Shown here one piece after another: positions 1 through 13,000 of a stretch of DNA of 64,000 nt. Position 1 is the first letter of the stretch, and every line of letters starts with the position of its first letter. This DNA is from Bactrocera neohumeralis (lineage: Eukaryota; Arthropoda; Insecta; Diptera; Tephritidae): positions 76,832,720 to 76,896,719 of the forward strand of contig NC_065921.1 in the NCBI RefSeq assembly GCF_024586455.1, in the 5' to 3' direction. A program made the position numbers and the translations under genes. Under the pieces are notes generated by a model that was not told the origin of the DNA, did no database searches, and saw only the letters and a program-made list of their open reading frames with translations.

Positions 1-537
1 CAATGCTTTAAACGCTAATTAATTTAGATAATAATAACAATTTTTAACTAAAATCGAATCTCAAATTTGTAAAATATTTCACTAAACTCATTTTTCAAAT
101 TTTTTTCATTTATTTATTTATTATTTTATGTTTTTAGTCTTGCTAGCTTAAGATTATCAAATTATAATTGTTTTAATGCCTTAATACCTAACAAACATAC
201 TACGACGGAATTTGTTTATGACCAATCTTAACGAACTAACGTTATTTGTAACATGTGTATGTATGTATGTGTCTGTTTAAGAATTTTTACAAAATTTACA
301 TACTTATGCTTATTTAATTATAATAAAATGCGAAAAAATTATTATAAAATAAAATAAATTATTTTTTATTAAACTACATATATACAAAAAAAAAATTAGC
401 ATGAAAATATAATTTTAATTATTAAAAAAAAAAACATATATTAAAAAATATCAAAAAATAGTTTAAAAGTAAAACAATTAAATGTTTAACTTTTGAAAAT
501 TATATCAAAACTCAGCTCGACTGTAACAACTTATAGA
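1..537. other. AT-rich intergenic DNA
   Basis: No gene or repeat family recognised. It contains poly-A runs and a short TATGTATG microsatellite near 256-272. Confidence 0.6.
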
Positions 538-1020
538 GCGTAACCCTCAATGGCGACCGTTATCGCGTCATGATAACAGACTATTTAATGCCTGAAATTG
601 ATGCTCGTGATCTTGGCGAGATTTGGTTTCAACAAGACGGCGCCACTTCCCAGACATCGTATCACTCAATAGATTTTTTGAGAGAACACTTCGGTGAGCA
701 GATAATTTCACGTTTTGGGCCGGTAGATTGGCCACCAAGATCGTGTGATATCACTCAATTAGACTCTTTTCTGTGGGCATATGTAAGGTCTAAAGTCTAT
801 GCGGACAATCCTGCTTCAATTCAAGCCTTGGAGCAAAACATCACGCTTGTCATTCCTCAGTTACCAGTCAAAATGCTCGAACGAGTCATCGAAAATTGGA
901 CTCAACGAGAATTGATTGAACGATTGAAAGAGATAATCCTCAAAAAATAAATGCCAAAGAATGTTCTTTCGTATGATAATAAACATTCCCCAAAAAAATT
1001 GAAGTTTCTCTGGTTTTTCT
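538..1020 (+). mobile_element. Tc1/mariner-superfamily transposase remnant, C-terminal part
   Basis: An open frame from ~540 to the TAA at 950 encodes the C-terminal half of a DDE transposase. Visible motifs are GDRYRVMITDY, the second catalytic Asp in WFQQDGAT, SRFGPVDWPPRSCDIT and FLWAYVRSKVY. The same family occurs at 23,965-24,720, 33,510-34,050 and 46,890-48,370. The 3' flank (AATAAATGCCAAAGAATG...) matches that after the 24 kb copy, so the element's right end is probably near 1,010-1,020. The first half, including the first catalytic Asp, is missing, so this is a 5'-truncated dead copy. It lies downstream of Alk and convergent to it. Confidence 0.85.
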
Positions 1021-1620
1021 TGCTTTATAAAAATTATATAAAATAAAAATATATAGTGTTAAGAAAAAAAATTTTATGAAAAATATTTTTTTAAATCAAA
1101 ATCCCTGAAGAAAATAAAATTTATTTATACAAATCATACTAGATAAAAATAAATATTGTAAAGAAAAAATAACATTTTTTTATGAAAAATAATGTTTTCA
1201 AATCATAATTATTTTTTTATGTAATATTTTTTTGCAAAAAAAATCATAGAAAATTTAAATTTTTTTATGTAATATTTTTTTGCAAAAAAATCATAAAAAA
1301 TTTAAATTTTTTTTCCATAAAATTTTTTTTATGCAAAACAAAGATCCTTGATATATAATAAGTAAATAAAATAATTTTTTTATAAAATAAAAATAAAAAA
1401 ATTTTATGAAAAATGTTAATTTCAATAAAATAATTGTTTTTTATAAAATAAAAATAAAAAATTTTTATGAAAAATATTTTTTTCAAATAATTATATTTCA
1501 TGTAATATTTTTTTTTTCAAACCATAATAACGTTTTTAATCATTTAATATTTTTTTTTACAATAATAAAAAAATGTCTTAAAAAATGAAATTTTCTTTGC
1601 TATGCTTTTTTCCATAAAAG
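1021..1620. other. AT-rich low-complexity DNA
   Basis: Locally repeated variants of TTTTATGTAATATTTTTTTGCAAA (two near-copies at about 1,216 and 1,263) and AAAATTTTATGAAAAAT. Nothing codes; ORFs here are artefacts of composition. Confidence 0.6.
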
Positions 1621-2690
1621 CCTATTACCTTCAAAAGGCGTGTTCAGAAAACAGCAAAATTAGTAGAAATTGTTATGTGTTTTAGAAATCAAAAGCAGTT
1701 GTACAACAACATTCCATATGCTCGCTTTGTCTTAAGCCAATATTCGAAGACGCCTGCTTCGCTGCTGGAGCATGCAACACTGCGTATAACAAACATTCTA
1801 CTTTCTTATGCCTTATTTGCTAATTTCTGTGTAAATTTTCATATTTTATTGTATTTTTTAACTTTCTACTTTGTAATATTAAATTTCGCTAACACACTCT
1901 CACTCATCGTTTTGTTTTTTGAAGCTTACTAAGTAATGTATTAATGCATTGCACATTCAGTTTTATTTTTTATATGCTTTTATTGATATTTTTTGAATAA
2001 CAGTTACAGTTTTCAATCGTTTCCACTTTTATATATATTTTTTTTATTCACTAACATTTTACGCATTTTTATTATTAACATTTTGTTTTATGCATTACAC
2101 GCTTTACACTACACTTGTATTATTTTAATAATATTATTTTTGTATAATTTAATTATACGTACAATATTTGTCACATGCATAACTTCAATCTGTTTTTTAT
2201 ATATTTTTATTATGTTGTTTTTGTCTTGTTTGCTTTTTTATTTACTGGCATTTTTATTTAACATTTAATGCATCAACATAAATATATTACGCAAGCATAG
2301 TTACTTTTTACAAGCATTTTACAACGATTCATTTAATTTATTCGCCTATTATTATTTTGCTTAATTAATTCGTATAATTTATACTAGTTGCCCCGGCGCT
2401 TAATTTAATTTGGGGAAAAGCTTCACCACTCTTTGCCATTTCGCACTTTTTTACCGTCCATACTAAAATTTCTATTTTCCAAAACAAAATTTGCCAAAAT
2501 CACTTTCAAATCTTTCGTTTGTAATAATTTTTAACAGTTTTTATTTATGTTAGTAGGCATTTTAAATGCATACATATTATATATATTTACAGTTATATAA
2601 GTGTAACTAAACTCCCCACTTAAATTCATTTTGCCCACAGTCTGTCTTTTTCAAACATAAACACCAACAGCTGGCTTAACAATTTCTGTA
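1621..2690. other. Unassigned intergenic DNA
   Basis: About 1,636-1,800 is clearly less AT-rich than its surroundings and may be an old unrecognised insertion. The remainder is AT-rich with no feature I can support. Confidence 0.45.
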
Positions 2691-5100
2691 TTTCCTCTCT
2701 AATTATTTTTATTTCGCTATTAATTTTTATTTTTTGATTTAATTACTTTATTTATTTTTAATTTTTTAGCAATTATTTATTAATTATTTTATTTGTTTAT
2801 TTTTATTTATTTATTAATAACTTTAATTTTTTTTACTTTTTTTAATTTCTATACATATTTACTTCCATTTATTTTTATTTTTTATCCATTTTTACTTTTA
2901 TTCATTTTTAATTATTTTAATTTTGTATTAAATACTTTTTTTATTTTTAATTATTTATTTATATTTATTGTTTTTTATTAAATATTTTAATATTTTAAAT
3001 TTTTTATTGGTTTTTACTGCAATGTATTAATAAATACTCCAATTTTTTATAGTTATTTAAATTTGTTTTTAATTATTTTTATTTATTCATTAATTATTTT
3101 TTTCATTTTTTATTAATTACTTTAATTTATTTTTAATTATTTTAATTTTGTATTAATTGCTTTAATTTATTGTTAATTATTTAATAATTGTTTTTATTTT
3201 TTGGTAATCTTTTTAATATTTTATTAATTTTTACTTTAATTTATTTTTTAATTATTAAAAACATAAGTATAATTTTTTAAAAATATAAATTTTATTATTA
3301 AAAAATATTTTTTGAAAATATAAATTTTATTATTAAAAAATATTTATTTAAAATTAATTAATTGCTCAGTTTTTAATTTAGTTATTGCAAAAATTTAATT
3401 ATTTAATCACTAACTAGTATAATATACAAAAAAGATAAACATAATTTTTTAAACATATAAATTTAAATATTAATAAAATAATTATTTTAAATTAATTAAT
3501 TACTAATTATTAAAAAAAATATCAAAGAAATATTTAATTTTGTATTTAATTCTTGAAAAAATTCATTATTATTTTAATTTTTATTAATTTTTTTATATAT
3601 TGTTAATTTTTCATGAATTATTTTTATTTTTTCGGTAATCTCTTTAACATTTTATTAATATTTACTTTTATATAATTTTCATTATCTTCATTTTTTATTT
3701 ACTACTTTTAATTATTTTGTGTTTTTTTGTTAATTTTTTGATTTCGGTATTAATAGCTGTTTTTTATTTTTATTAACTGTTTTAAGCTTTTCATTATTTT
3801 TTATCAATTATTTTAATGTTTTCAATAATTATGCATATTATCTGGTTTATTAATTCTTTTTAATTGTTTTTTCTTAAGATTTTTTCTATTTTAAATTTTT
3901 AATTTGATCGTTGCTTTTAATTTTTCATAACTATTTAAATTTTCTGCAATTTCTTTATATTAACGGTATTTTAAAATTTTTTTTAAATTACTTTATTTGA
4001 AGTTTTTATGTTTTTAATTAATTCATTATATTATTAATTTCAAAAATGTAATTAAAATAATTCAGTAATAAAAATAATTAAATTAATCTTTTTAATATTT
4101 AAATTATTTTTTTAATTAATAATTTTTTAGTTTTTTATTCATTTCATTATATTCTTAATTAAAAAAATTTAATTAAAATAATTAAATAATTAACAATAAT
4201 TAAATTATTATTTTTTAATTATTTAAATGATTTTTTTAATTGTTAATTTTCAAGTTTAGCACATTATTATTACATGTATTATCTATAATTATTTATATTA
4301 TTTGGGTTTATTTAATTTTTTATTGATTGTTTTTATCTCGATTTTTTTATTTAAATAATTTTAATTGTTAAAACATAAACATTAAAATAATTAGTAAAAA
4401 TGTTAAATTATAATAGGTAACAAAAGTAAAGACCAATGATAAAAAAAAACTTAAATAATAATAATAAAAAAAATTAAATAATAATAATAATAAAGTTTTT
4501 GATCGTAATTCTTTATTTTTTTACTTATATTAAATAATTAATCTATAATAATATTGATTTTATTACTTATTGCGTGTGTCATTATATATTGATAATTTTT
4601 TATGACTTGTTAATCACTTTAATTGTTGTTAATTACTTAAAATTTTTATTAATAAACTTTTTTTTTTCAATATATAAATTTTTATTAGTTATTCTTTTGT
4701 TGCTAGTTATTTTAATAATTTTTATCACATGGTTATTATATTATTTTTAAATTAATTTTGATTCTTTATTAATTTTTTATAAATTATTATAATTTTTTTA
4801 ATTATTAAATTTATTAGTTATTTTATTTTTAAATTAATTTAGATCTTTTATTAATTTTTTATTGAAAATTATCATTTCCTTATTCAAAAAATGTATTAAA
4901 ACTGATTTTTTTACATTTTTTAATTAGTTATTTTTAACTTCAGTTAATTAGTTTTTAATTTTATTAATTATTTTTAATTTTTATTATATATTTTTAATTA
5001 TTTTAAATTTTTATTAATTGTTTTTAATTTTTATTAATTATATTTATTTTTAGTTAATTTTTTTTAATTTATGTTATTTTTTAACAAACTTTTTAATTTT
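2691..5100. repeat. Extremely AT-rich degenerate repeat block
   Basis: About 2.4 kb composed almost only of A and T, dominated by degenerate TTTTAATTATTTTAATTTTTATTAATTA-like phrases. The first part has T-rich plus-strand composition. GC bases are isolated. No ORF has protein-like composition. It could be decayed satellite or replication-slippage DNA. Confidence 0.6.
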
Positions 5101-5912
5101 TTTATAAAACCCCTACACTTTCTCACTCTCGCAATGGCATAATTTTTTTCTCAAGCATTCTAAAAATTATATGAAAATTATTTAAATTTACATTTATTAA
5201 ACCTTTAATTATTTATTCATACATTTATATACGCGTATAAATAAACTACCTTATATATTATGTATGTACATATGTAAAACTTAAAAATATGCAGCGTCAC
5301 AAATTTTGCCGCCGCTATTCAACACACAATGCACATACACATGCATCTATAACTGTGTATGCGCGGTTTCATCTCTTAAACATGTAATCTTTTAAAAATA
5401 AACAGTGTGTCTTAAAATTAATCAGCTATGCCAATATATTTATTTGTATCTATTTTATTTATGCTTAAATTCACTGTCATTTCAAGTTTGCCCTTGTGCC
5501 TTACACACATACATTTTACTTATTGTGTAATTTATAATAATATTTGTTTTCTGTAAAAATCAGCCAGTTCTGCTTTGGATAATTATAATTAATTTTCCTG
5601 TTGTCTTGCGTTTATACTTAAATTAATGACATTTATTTTTTGCTTATATTGTATATACATAAAATTATTTCTTAATAAATATTTTTATTTATTTATTTTT
5701 TATTAAATATATTTCTTATACAAATATGTATTTTCATTGTGTGAAAATTAAATACAATACAACCAACACACCCTGTACACCGCTGACTCGTTACCGGCTG
5801 CGTTTAACGCTGCCGTCGTTGTCGTCACCGTAGTTGCGCCCAACAGCTGTGTACACTCAGCTATTGTCGGCCGTTAAACAGCTGTTTTCGTTTCGTGCGT
5901 GCATTCAGCTGT
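5101..5912 (-). other. Probable Alk 3' UTR and downstream flank
   Basis: No ORF of note. Base composition becomes gradually AT-rich away from the stop codon. Minus-strand AATAAA signals occur around 5,684-5,699 (TTTATT on the plus strand), giving a plausible 3' UTR of some 220-250 nt. The true cleavage site cannot be decided by eye. Confidence 0.4.
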
Positions 5913-7067
5913 CTAACAGCTGATCTCGGCATGTTTATCCTTGTAACGATCGTTGTAACCCTGTATTGTGAATGGCGCCGCCGTATCGGCATTCACCGCC
6001 GCCGCCGCAACACCATTACCATTTACAGTCGCCACACCATTCAACACACCGGACGGTCCATTTGGCAGCGTCGCATCGATCATACCGTTAATTTTTTCAA
6101 CCGCACCAACACCAGCACCACCATTTGGCAGTGGCAGTTCCTTAATTGCCACATCAGCGCCAATCAATTGATGCGTTGCGTTCACCGACGACGGCATCAT
6201 CTGCACGTTGGCATAGGATGAGGTGGCGGCAGAGTTAATAATGCCACCAGCGCCAACCTTATGCTGCTGCAGACTCTTGGTGAGCGTCGCCGGATCGAGT
6301 GTGATGCCGTCCAATTGTGAGCAGAATGACAGTGGCGGCTGTATGGTAGTCGGTGTCGGTTGTGGCGTATCCAAGCTGATCAGTTTGGCCTCCTCCATTT
6401 CGTGCACGACATGCTGGTCGGCATGTTGATGTTCGTGGTGATGATGATGATGATGATTATTATTGTTGTTATTGTTATTGTTGTGATTGAGCTGATTCAT
6501 CTTAATGCCATTCATGCCATTGTGCAGTACCGGTGAATGCTGACTACTGCTGTTATGTCCATTGCTCATATTGCCTGCTGCTGACGCACCATTCAAGACG
6601 GCATCATGTATGCTGCGCTGCGAGTCGTTGACGTTTGTTGTGCTCACACCGCCAACAGCACCGCTTAAAAGCGGCTGATCGCTCTTTGAGTTGGGTAAGA
6701 TGAAGGAAGTTTCCCAACAGTCACTGTCACCCATTGCGGCGGCGGCGCCGTCTATATTGAATTCGACATTCGGTGCATTAGGTGACGCGACTGCTGGTGG
6801 TGTACAGATATTGGCGCTGCATGCCGTTGAAATGGTGGCTACGGCACCGGTCGAGTCGTATGAACCCTCAGTTGCGCTGGCATAGTCCATGTTGGCGATT
6901 AGACCGACAGCGGCACCGCTGGGTAGCGGTATCAGATAGTCGGACGTTTGTGGTATTGGTAAGCAGAATTCTTCACCGCCTGGTGGATGTAAAACAACCT
7001 GATCGCCGTTGGCTGTTAGCGGATGAAAGATGCTTTCTGGTATAGGTGACTCCATTAGTTCTTCATC
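5913..7067 (-). CDS. Alk: Alk exon 14: cytoplasmic tail, stop codon
   Basis: Encodes residues 1511-1894 and the TAG at 5915-5913. The tail is low complexity: Ala-, Asn-, Ser- and Gly-rich, with a run of nine Asn directly followed by seven His. Scattered Tyr residues (for example MDYAS, YNDRYKD) may be phosphorylation sites. Such expansions are common in fly signalling proteins and are probably length-variable. The acceptor is TTACAG|GATGAAG. Confidence 0.9.
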   Translation of the reverse strand, partial: DEELMESPIPESIFHPLTANGDQVVLHPPGGEEFCLPIPQTSDYLIPLPSGAAVGLIANMDYASATEGSYDSTGAVATISTACSANICTPPAVASPNAPNVEFNIDGAAAAMGDSDCWETSFILPNSKSDQPLLSGAVGGVSTTNVNDSQRSIHDAVLNGASAAGNMSNGHNSSSQHSPVLHNGMNGIKMNQLNHNNNNNNNNNHHHHHHHEHQHADQHVVHEMEEAKLISLDTPQPTPTTIQPPLSFCSQLDGITLDPATLTKSLQQHKVGAGGIINSAATSSYANVQMMPSSVNATHQLIGADVAIKELPLPNGGAGVGAVEKINGMIDATLPNGPSGVLNGVATVNGNGVAAAAVNADTAAPFTIQGYNDRYKDKHAEISC

Positions 7068-10000
7068 CTGTAATGAAAAAAATATATTTTTAACTCACAA
7101 CATTTTCGATTTCAATAGTGTTTGTACTTACTATAGTGACCTCATTTATGCGGTTTAGCAGGCTGTTGAAATTTGGGCGATGCTCTGGTGTAGGATTCCA
7201 ACAATCAGCCATTATACGGTAAATGGCTGGTGGACAAGCCGGTGGTGAGCCTAAGCGTCCACCATTAGCAACCAGTTTCATGACTTGAGGATTCTGTAAG
7301 CCCGGATATGGCATCATGCCCAAACTGAAAACCTGTAAGTACCAGACATTCAACATAAGTTTGCTGCAAAACCTTTATTTTAAGCCACGCTTACCTCCCA
7401 CAACAGCACACCGAATGACCATACATCGGTTTTGACCGAGAAGATGCCATCCACATAGGCTTCCGGTGGCATCCACTTAATAGGTAGCATGGCTTTACCA
7501 CCTTTGCGATAGTAATCACTGCGATAAATATCGCGCGCCATGCCGAAATCAGCAATCTTCACAACTCGGCCGGGACCTCTGCTGCTCAGCAGGCAATTGC
7601 GTGCCGCTATGTCACGATGTATGAAACGTTTGCTCTCCATATATTCGCAACCTCTAGCCACATCCTGGGCACATAATAGCAGATCTTTCATGATGAGCTG
7701 TGATGGACGGTCGGGTTTGCTGCGGCCCTCACGTAAAAAGTTCTTCAGATCGCCGCCAGCCAGCAGCTCGAGTACAATGAAACGTGGATGCCGATCAAAG
7801 CAAACGCCAATTAGGTGTACCATATTGGGATGATTGAATTTTGACATTATGGCTGCTTCCATTAAGAAGTCTTCTTCGGCCTGGCGTGTGGACATTTCCG
7901 GTAGAGTTTTTACGGCTACTGGCATTTCAACGGTATCATTGTCACGTGCACGATAGAAACCTTGGTAAACTTCGCCAAAAGCGCCCTGTCCTAGTGCTCT
8001 GTGCATAGAGTGGGAAAGAGATCATATGAATAAAATGGCTACAAAAGTGATCAGTCAAAGTTTGCGCACTTACTTTACAAGTCTTAAACTCTCACGTGCG
8101 ATTTGTGGCAGCTGTTTAACATCGACCCGCCCGTTAAGTATGCCGTCGCAGCCATAGTTGGGATTAAAGTTAGTCAGATTTGAGTCGTCGATGTTGTGGC
8201 GCAAGCGACTGAGTTGTAGATCCTGTTCCAAAAGCATCTTGTGTCGTAGTTTGGCCTGCTTTTTACGCTGATAACGATTATCTGTAAAGAGCATTGAGTG
8301 TATTCGCGAGAATATATGAGGTTTTATGTTTGAAAGAACACACGAGCGTTTAAAAGAGATGGTAAGAGTGTTAACACTACAATCTTCAACAATAAAGGTA
8401 TGTTTTTTCGACTTACATAGAATGACGATGAGCGCTGTAAGTGCGGCGCCCAATAGCACAACCAGGAATATAAAGAATCCGATGAGATAAGAGTATGACG
8501 AGCTCTCTTCGGCCAGCACTGCGCATCACAAAATCGAGCGTTAAAAATATTATAAAATTTTCATTTTGTGCGTCTAACTTACCCTCACATGCGGTTTGAT
8601 TATCTTTCTTGAGACGCCAACCATCCGGGCATATACAACGCACCGACGAACGGTACTCATCCAGAGCTATACAACGATAATCGCAACCGCAGCCCTCGAT
8701 AGCTGGTATGATTATCACCGAACCAGAACCACTACTAGCGCCCTCATAGACAATGCTGAACTCCTTCAGGCTACGGCTAACGCTAATAAACGAAGTGCCA
8801 CCCTCACCGTTCGATTCATTTAGATAGACGTCACCACCGGCATAGCCACCGCCACCACCGCCAGTATTGCAACCACCGCCGCCGCCACCAAAACCACCTT
8901 GACCGTGCTTGGTTACTGTGCTAACGTTGCTGTTGCCCAAACCTTCGGTGTAGCATGAGTGACCGCCATATCCACCTTGCAACAGTGCCGCACCATACTT
9001 CAGACTCAATCTTTGATCGTTTTTGGCGCGCCAACCACCGCCGGGACCAGCAGTTTTCAGATTCATTTGGTCGCCATGTATTTGTCCGGTAACGCCAAAA
9101 CGGTTCGGATTCGGCTTTTGTCCATGTTGGAAATCTTCATCGATATACTGGCCAATACCGAGACCGCCACCACCGCCGGCAATTAATAGCGGTACAGCCT
9201 CATTCTTAGCAGAGTTTAGCTGTGTTTGCGCAAAGTTGAGTTTACTTTCTTGACTTTTGTTTACTTTAAACTTACCAGGAAAACAAAGGATCCACCGCCA
9301 CCACCTCCAGCGCCATTCTCAATGTAAATATTCTTCACCATATGTTGTTTCGAACTAAAACTGTATTTACTCAAATCCAGTTCCTCACCATCGACGCCGC
9401 AGCCCTCCTCACGACCGGCGCTCAAGGATTTGATGCAAGCATTCTCACCCTGTTGACCCACAAGTATATAGAGCTCCTCGTTCTTGTGCAGCTCGAGCAC
9501 GGACACAGCCATGGCGCCACGCGAAGAACCAACACCGCCAGAACCCAAACCACCGCTGGCGCCCTTAGCAATAATGCTGTAAAAGGTAAACGCATTCATT
9601 GAAGTAATGTCGTGTGAGCTAAAGCTTTGTTGAGACTCACGTGTAGTAACCCTCGTGTGGCACCTTCCATTTCTGCATACCCCTATAGTTACTTTCTTCT
9701 TCGATAACCTGCACTTCATTTAATACGTGACTTTGGTTGTTCTCGTTATAGGCGACCTCGCATTCCAGCTGTGTCGGTCCTATCATACCACGTGTGTCAC
9801 ATGTTGTTAACTCTAGATCTGTGTGGTAAAGAGCATATTGTGAAATCTGTCTAGATAATATGGTGTTGTGCCATTTAATTTACTTACAGTGTTTATGTTC
9901 ATAATCTTTATGCGATGGACTTCGGAAATTATGCCGCACGTCCCAGTAGTTATAACCGTTAAGATGCTCTTTTGGTATATTTAAGCCGAAACATTCGGGA

Positions 10001-13000
10001 CTTAAGGAAATATCATCGACGGCCACATCGGAGAAAATACGCATTCCTTTGCGCGCTTCAAAGTGTAAGAAGTATCTGAAGAAGGAAAGCAAACGTGTAA
10101 TAACAACAAACGCAAAGTTCCCTGCTTGGTATTAACAGCTCAGAAAGTGCGACAAAATATGAAAATTATTCGAACGAAGTCTAAGTCAGAGTATTAACTT
10201 AGACCTTTTAATGCACTTGAAGGCAAATCCAGAGTCAACATCTACATAGACAACCAAGCAGCAATCAAGGCAGTAACCTCATATCGCATATCGACCAGAA
10301 GTGTCTTGGGAAGCAGGGCAGCAGTGGAAAGTGTTGCCAGAAGCAACTTCACTTCTACTGGGTGCCACAAAGGCATCGAGGGCAATGAAATAGTTAACGA
10401 AGTTTGCCAAGAATGGTGTGCGGCTAACATCCGAAAACGTAATCAACGTTGGGAAACCCATGCACTGTCTATACGACGAACTTGACAGAAGGCTTTATCT
10501 TGCTTCGAAACCCGATGAAATGCGCTACCTGGGTGCAAAACTCCCAAAGGCACGAGAAAAACGGTACATCGATAGAAGAGACTGAGGGAACATGATGGGA
10601 ATACTAACAGCTCACTGTCTGGTGGCGACACACGCTGGCTGAATGGGACTGGCAGATCAAGAAGACTGTTGGAAATGTCTAGAGCTAGGCACCTGGGAAA
10701 CAATGGAGCAACTAGTATACGCTTGTCCCGCATTGGCGAGACTACGCAGTAAGCATCTGGGGTCACCACAGTATGATACACTGCAGGAGGTTTGACGCAA
10801 ATTTTAAAAGCCTCTGTGAGATCGCTCAGGCTGTTAAAATTCGCGTCAAACATCCTAAACGATTACTACTCCTCTTGGTTTTAGCAACTGAACTCCATCC
10901 GGTATCGCAAAGGACCAAATTGGTCTATCCGTGGCTTAATGGTAGGGATTAACCTAACCCAACCTAATCTTGGCGGGACTTATCGCCAGAGTCATCTGTT
11001 ATGTCTAAGATTCCGGTTCCGCGAAGTAAAACGTTCATATTACTTGGTTTTGATCGGATATCTTACCATTAGTTGACGACAACAAAACTTAGATTTAATT
11101 TTAGGCGTAATATCATGGAAAATAAACACGATCCTTATGCAAACCCTTGATCACGTTAAGAAAACTTATGGAAATTTCACCTGGCCTCAACTGCATTGAC
11201 TTTTTATTAGCTAAAGGGGATTACAACCACATATGAGAAGTTCGACGCTAAGAATTGGAAGTCTACAGACTCGTAAGTCCAAATTGTTGGCACCCTTTTA
11301 GTGAGAAGTTATGGGACTTACATTTTCAAGGTCTTCAAAAGCCTTTAAACAAATTTAGCTTGTGGATAATCTACAGAACAATAATTTGAGCTGAGATATC
11401 AAACTGATAAACTTATTTTAAAGCTACACTTTTTTCACCAATATTTTTCTGTAAATATATACATACATATGAGCTTTCTCTATCACCACTTACTTGGACG
11501 TGATGTTCGGTAGTATATATTCTGCGCGCAGCCAATCACTACCCTGATTCTTACTACTCCACCAAAGCGTCGTTGTTATATTCTCCTTTTCCTTCATCTC
11601 AACTACGGATAAATTTATGCTGCCCGGATTCTTACCGAACTGATGTATGTAAAATCGTACCACGCATGAGTTCCTATACGGCGAATTGGGATTGCCATGC
11701 ACCAGCGGCGGCGGATTGAAGGTTTTACTAATCATGAACGCATTGCTGGCGAAGCCGACCTGCGACGCCTTATCCGAGTTGTTCATATGTTGATTCATAT
11801 TGACGAGCATATAATAGCCACCGGTGGCGTTCAAGAGATGCTGCTGTGTATGATCGCCATCGGGTCCGGTATCGTGTGTGGGCGAGGCACCTGTATGACG
11901 CGACCACGTGAGCATCGTTTTGCCCGAGTCACGCCAACCGCACCAGTCCTGTTCAAAGTCGCAACGGCCGCCATAAGGGATTTTGTCTGTGTGGAATTAA
12001 AAGAAAGAGAGTGGCTTAAGTGTTGAAAAGAAGACAAGATAAGCGCGGACAGTTTATTTCAGTTCTCTTTGCCGTGTAGAGTGGATGAAATTACATGCCT
12101 TATGAATTTCACTCGAGCGTACTTTTGACTTGACATTGCTGCTGAACCACGGCTTTACTTGAACATACGTACATATGTCTGTATGCATAACGCTGTCGTT
12201 GCAGCGGTCAAGTAGTAATCAGCAGCTATTATGTAAATTATTTTAACAATGACAGCTACTGTCACTCAACAACACACTCGCTCCACACTTCGTCCGAACC
12301 GTTATCTTTTTTAGTATATAGCAATGTATGTAGGGTCTTCAGTTCACTTACCGCAATTAAGCAGCTCATCTTCGCCGTCGTCGCAGTCTTTGGTGATGTC
12401 GCAAATACGCGGTAACGGTATACAAACCGGCACTTTATTCATCATACATTTTATTTGCGATGTACTGCATTTCTCCGATTTGGTGCCCTCTGGGAAACAA
12501 TTGACCATATGTAAATTATCGATGGCCACATGTGCCTTCTGACTTTCGCCCAGTTTGGGCACAATCTCGAAAACAATGCGGAAGTCACGTGATATGCGTC
12601 CGAGCCGATAGAATTTACGTCCCCATTGGCGATAGTTGTCGCCAACGATTTCGGCTGGCACCCATGAACTCTCCTGCGAATCCATTGGTTCGACGACGAC
12701 ACGCGAAAGTCCATGACTCATATCGCTTTGATGCATATACACTTCGAGGTAACATTTCTCCATGGTTGTGCTGAATTGTGGTGATGTGAGATTCACTTGC
12801 TCAGTGGTGGGCAGCAGACGCGCGTATAAAAAGTGTCCTAAAGTATATATAATTATGTTTGAAATTGTGTATCATAATAGTACAAAGTGGTACACGATAT
12901 TCACATACCATTTCCATCTTCGGTGGCGTCTGCTATAGGGCCAGGGTATAGACCGGTCATATTCTTTTTTACTAACTCCATACCGCTTATCACTTGAAAG

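Noticed and set aside
1265..2981. Hydrophobic ORFs in AT-rich DNA
   Set aside because: Phe/Ile/Asn/Lys-only composition follows directly from AT-rich sequence; no domain and no neighbours.
5895..6429. Plus-strand ORFs opposite the Alk tail exon
   Set aside because: They mirror the Ala/His/Asn low-complexity coding of the minus strand and have no independent support.
7325..7332. Alternative Alk exon 13 acceptor at the inner TTTTCAG
   Set aside because: It would shift the kinase frame and lose the conserved W-E-V-F-S-L-G sequence.
9220..9275. Alternative acceptor at ~9,243 for Alk exon 9
   Set aside because: It gives a stop after ten codons or breaks phase; the acceptor at 9,220 keeps phase 0 and family-like sequence.
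10443..10853. 136-codon minus-strand ORF
   Set aside because: Shadow of the plus-strand retrotransposon C-terminal region in the Alk intron.
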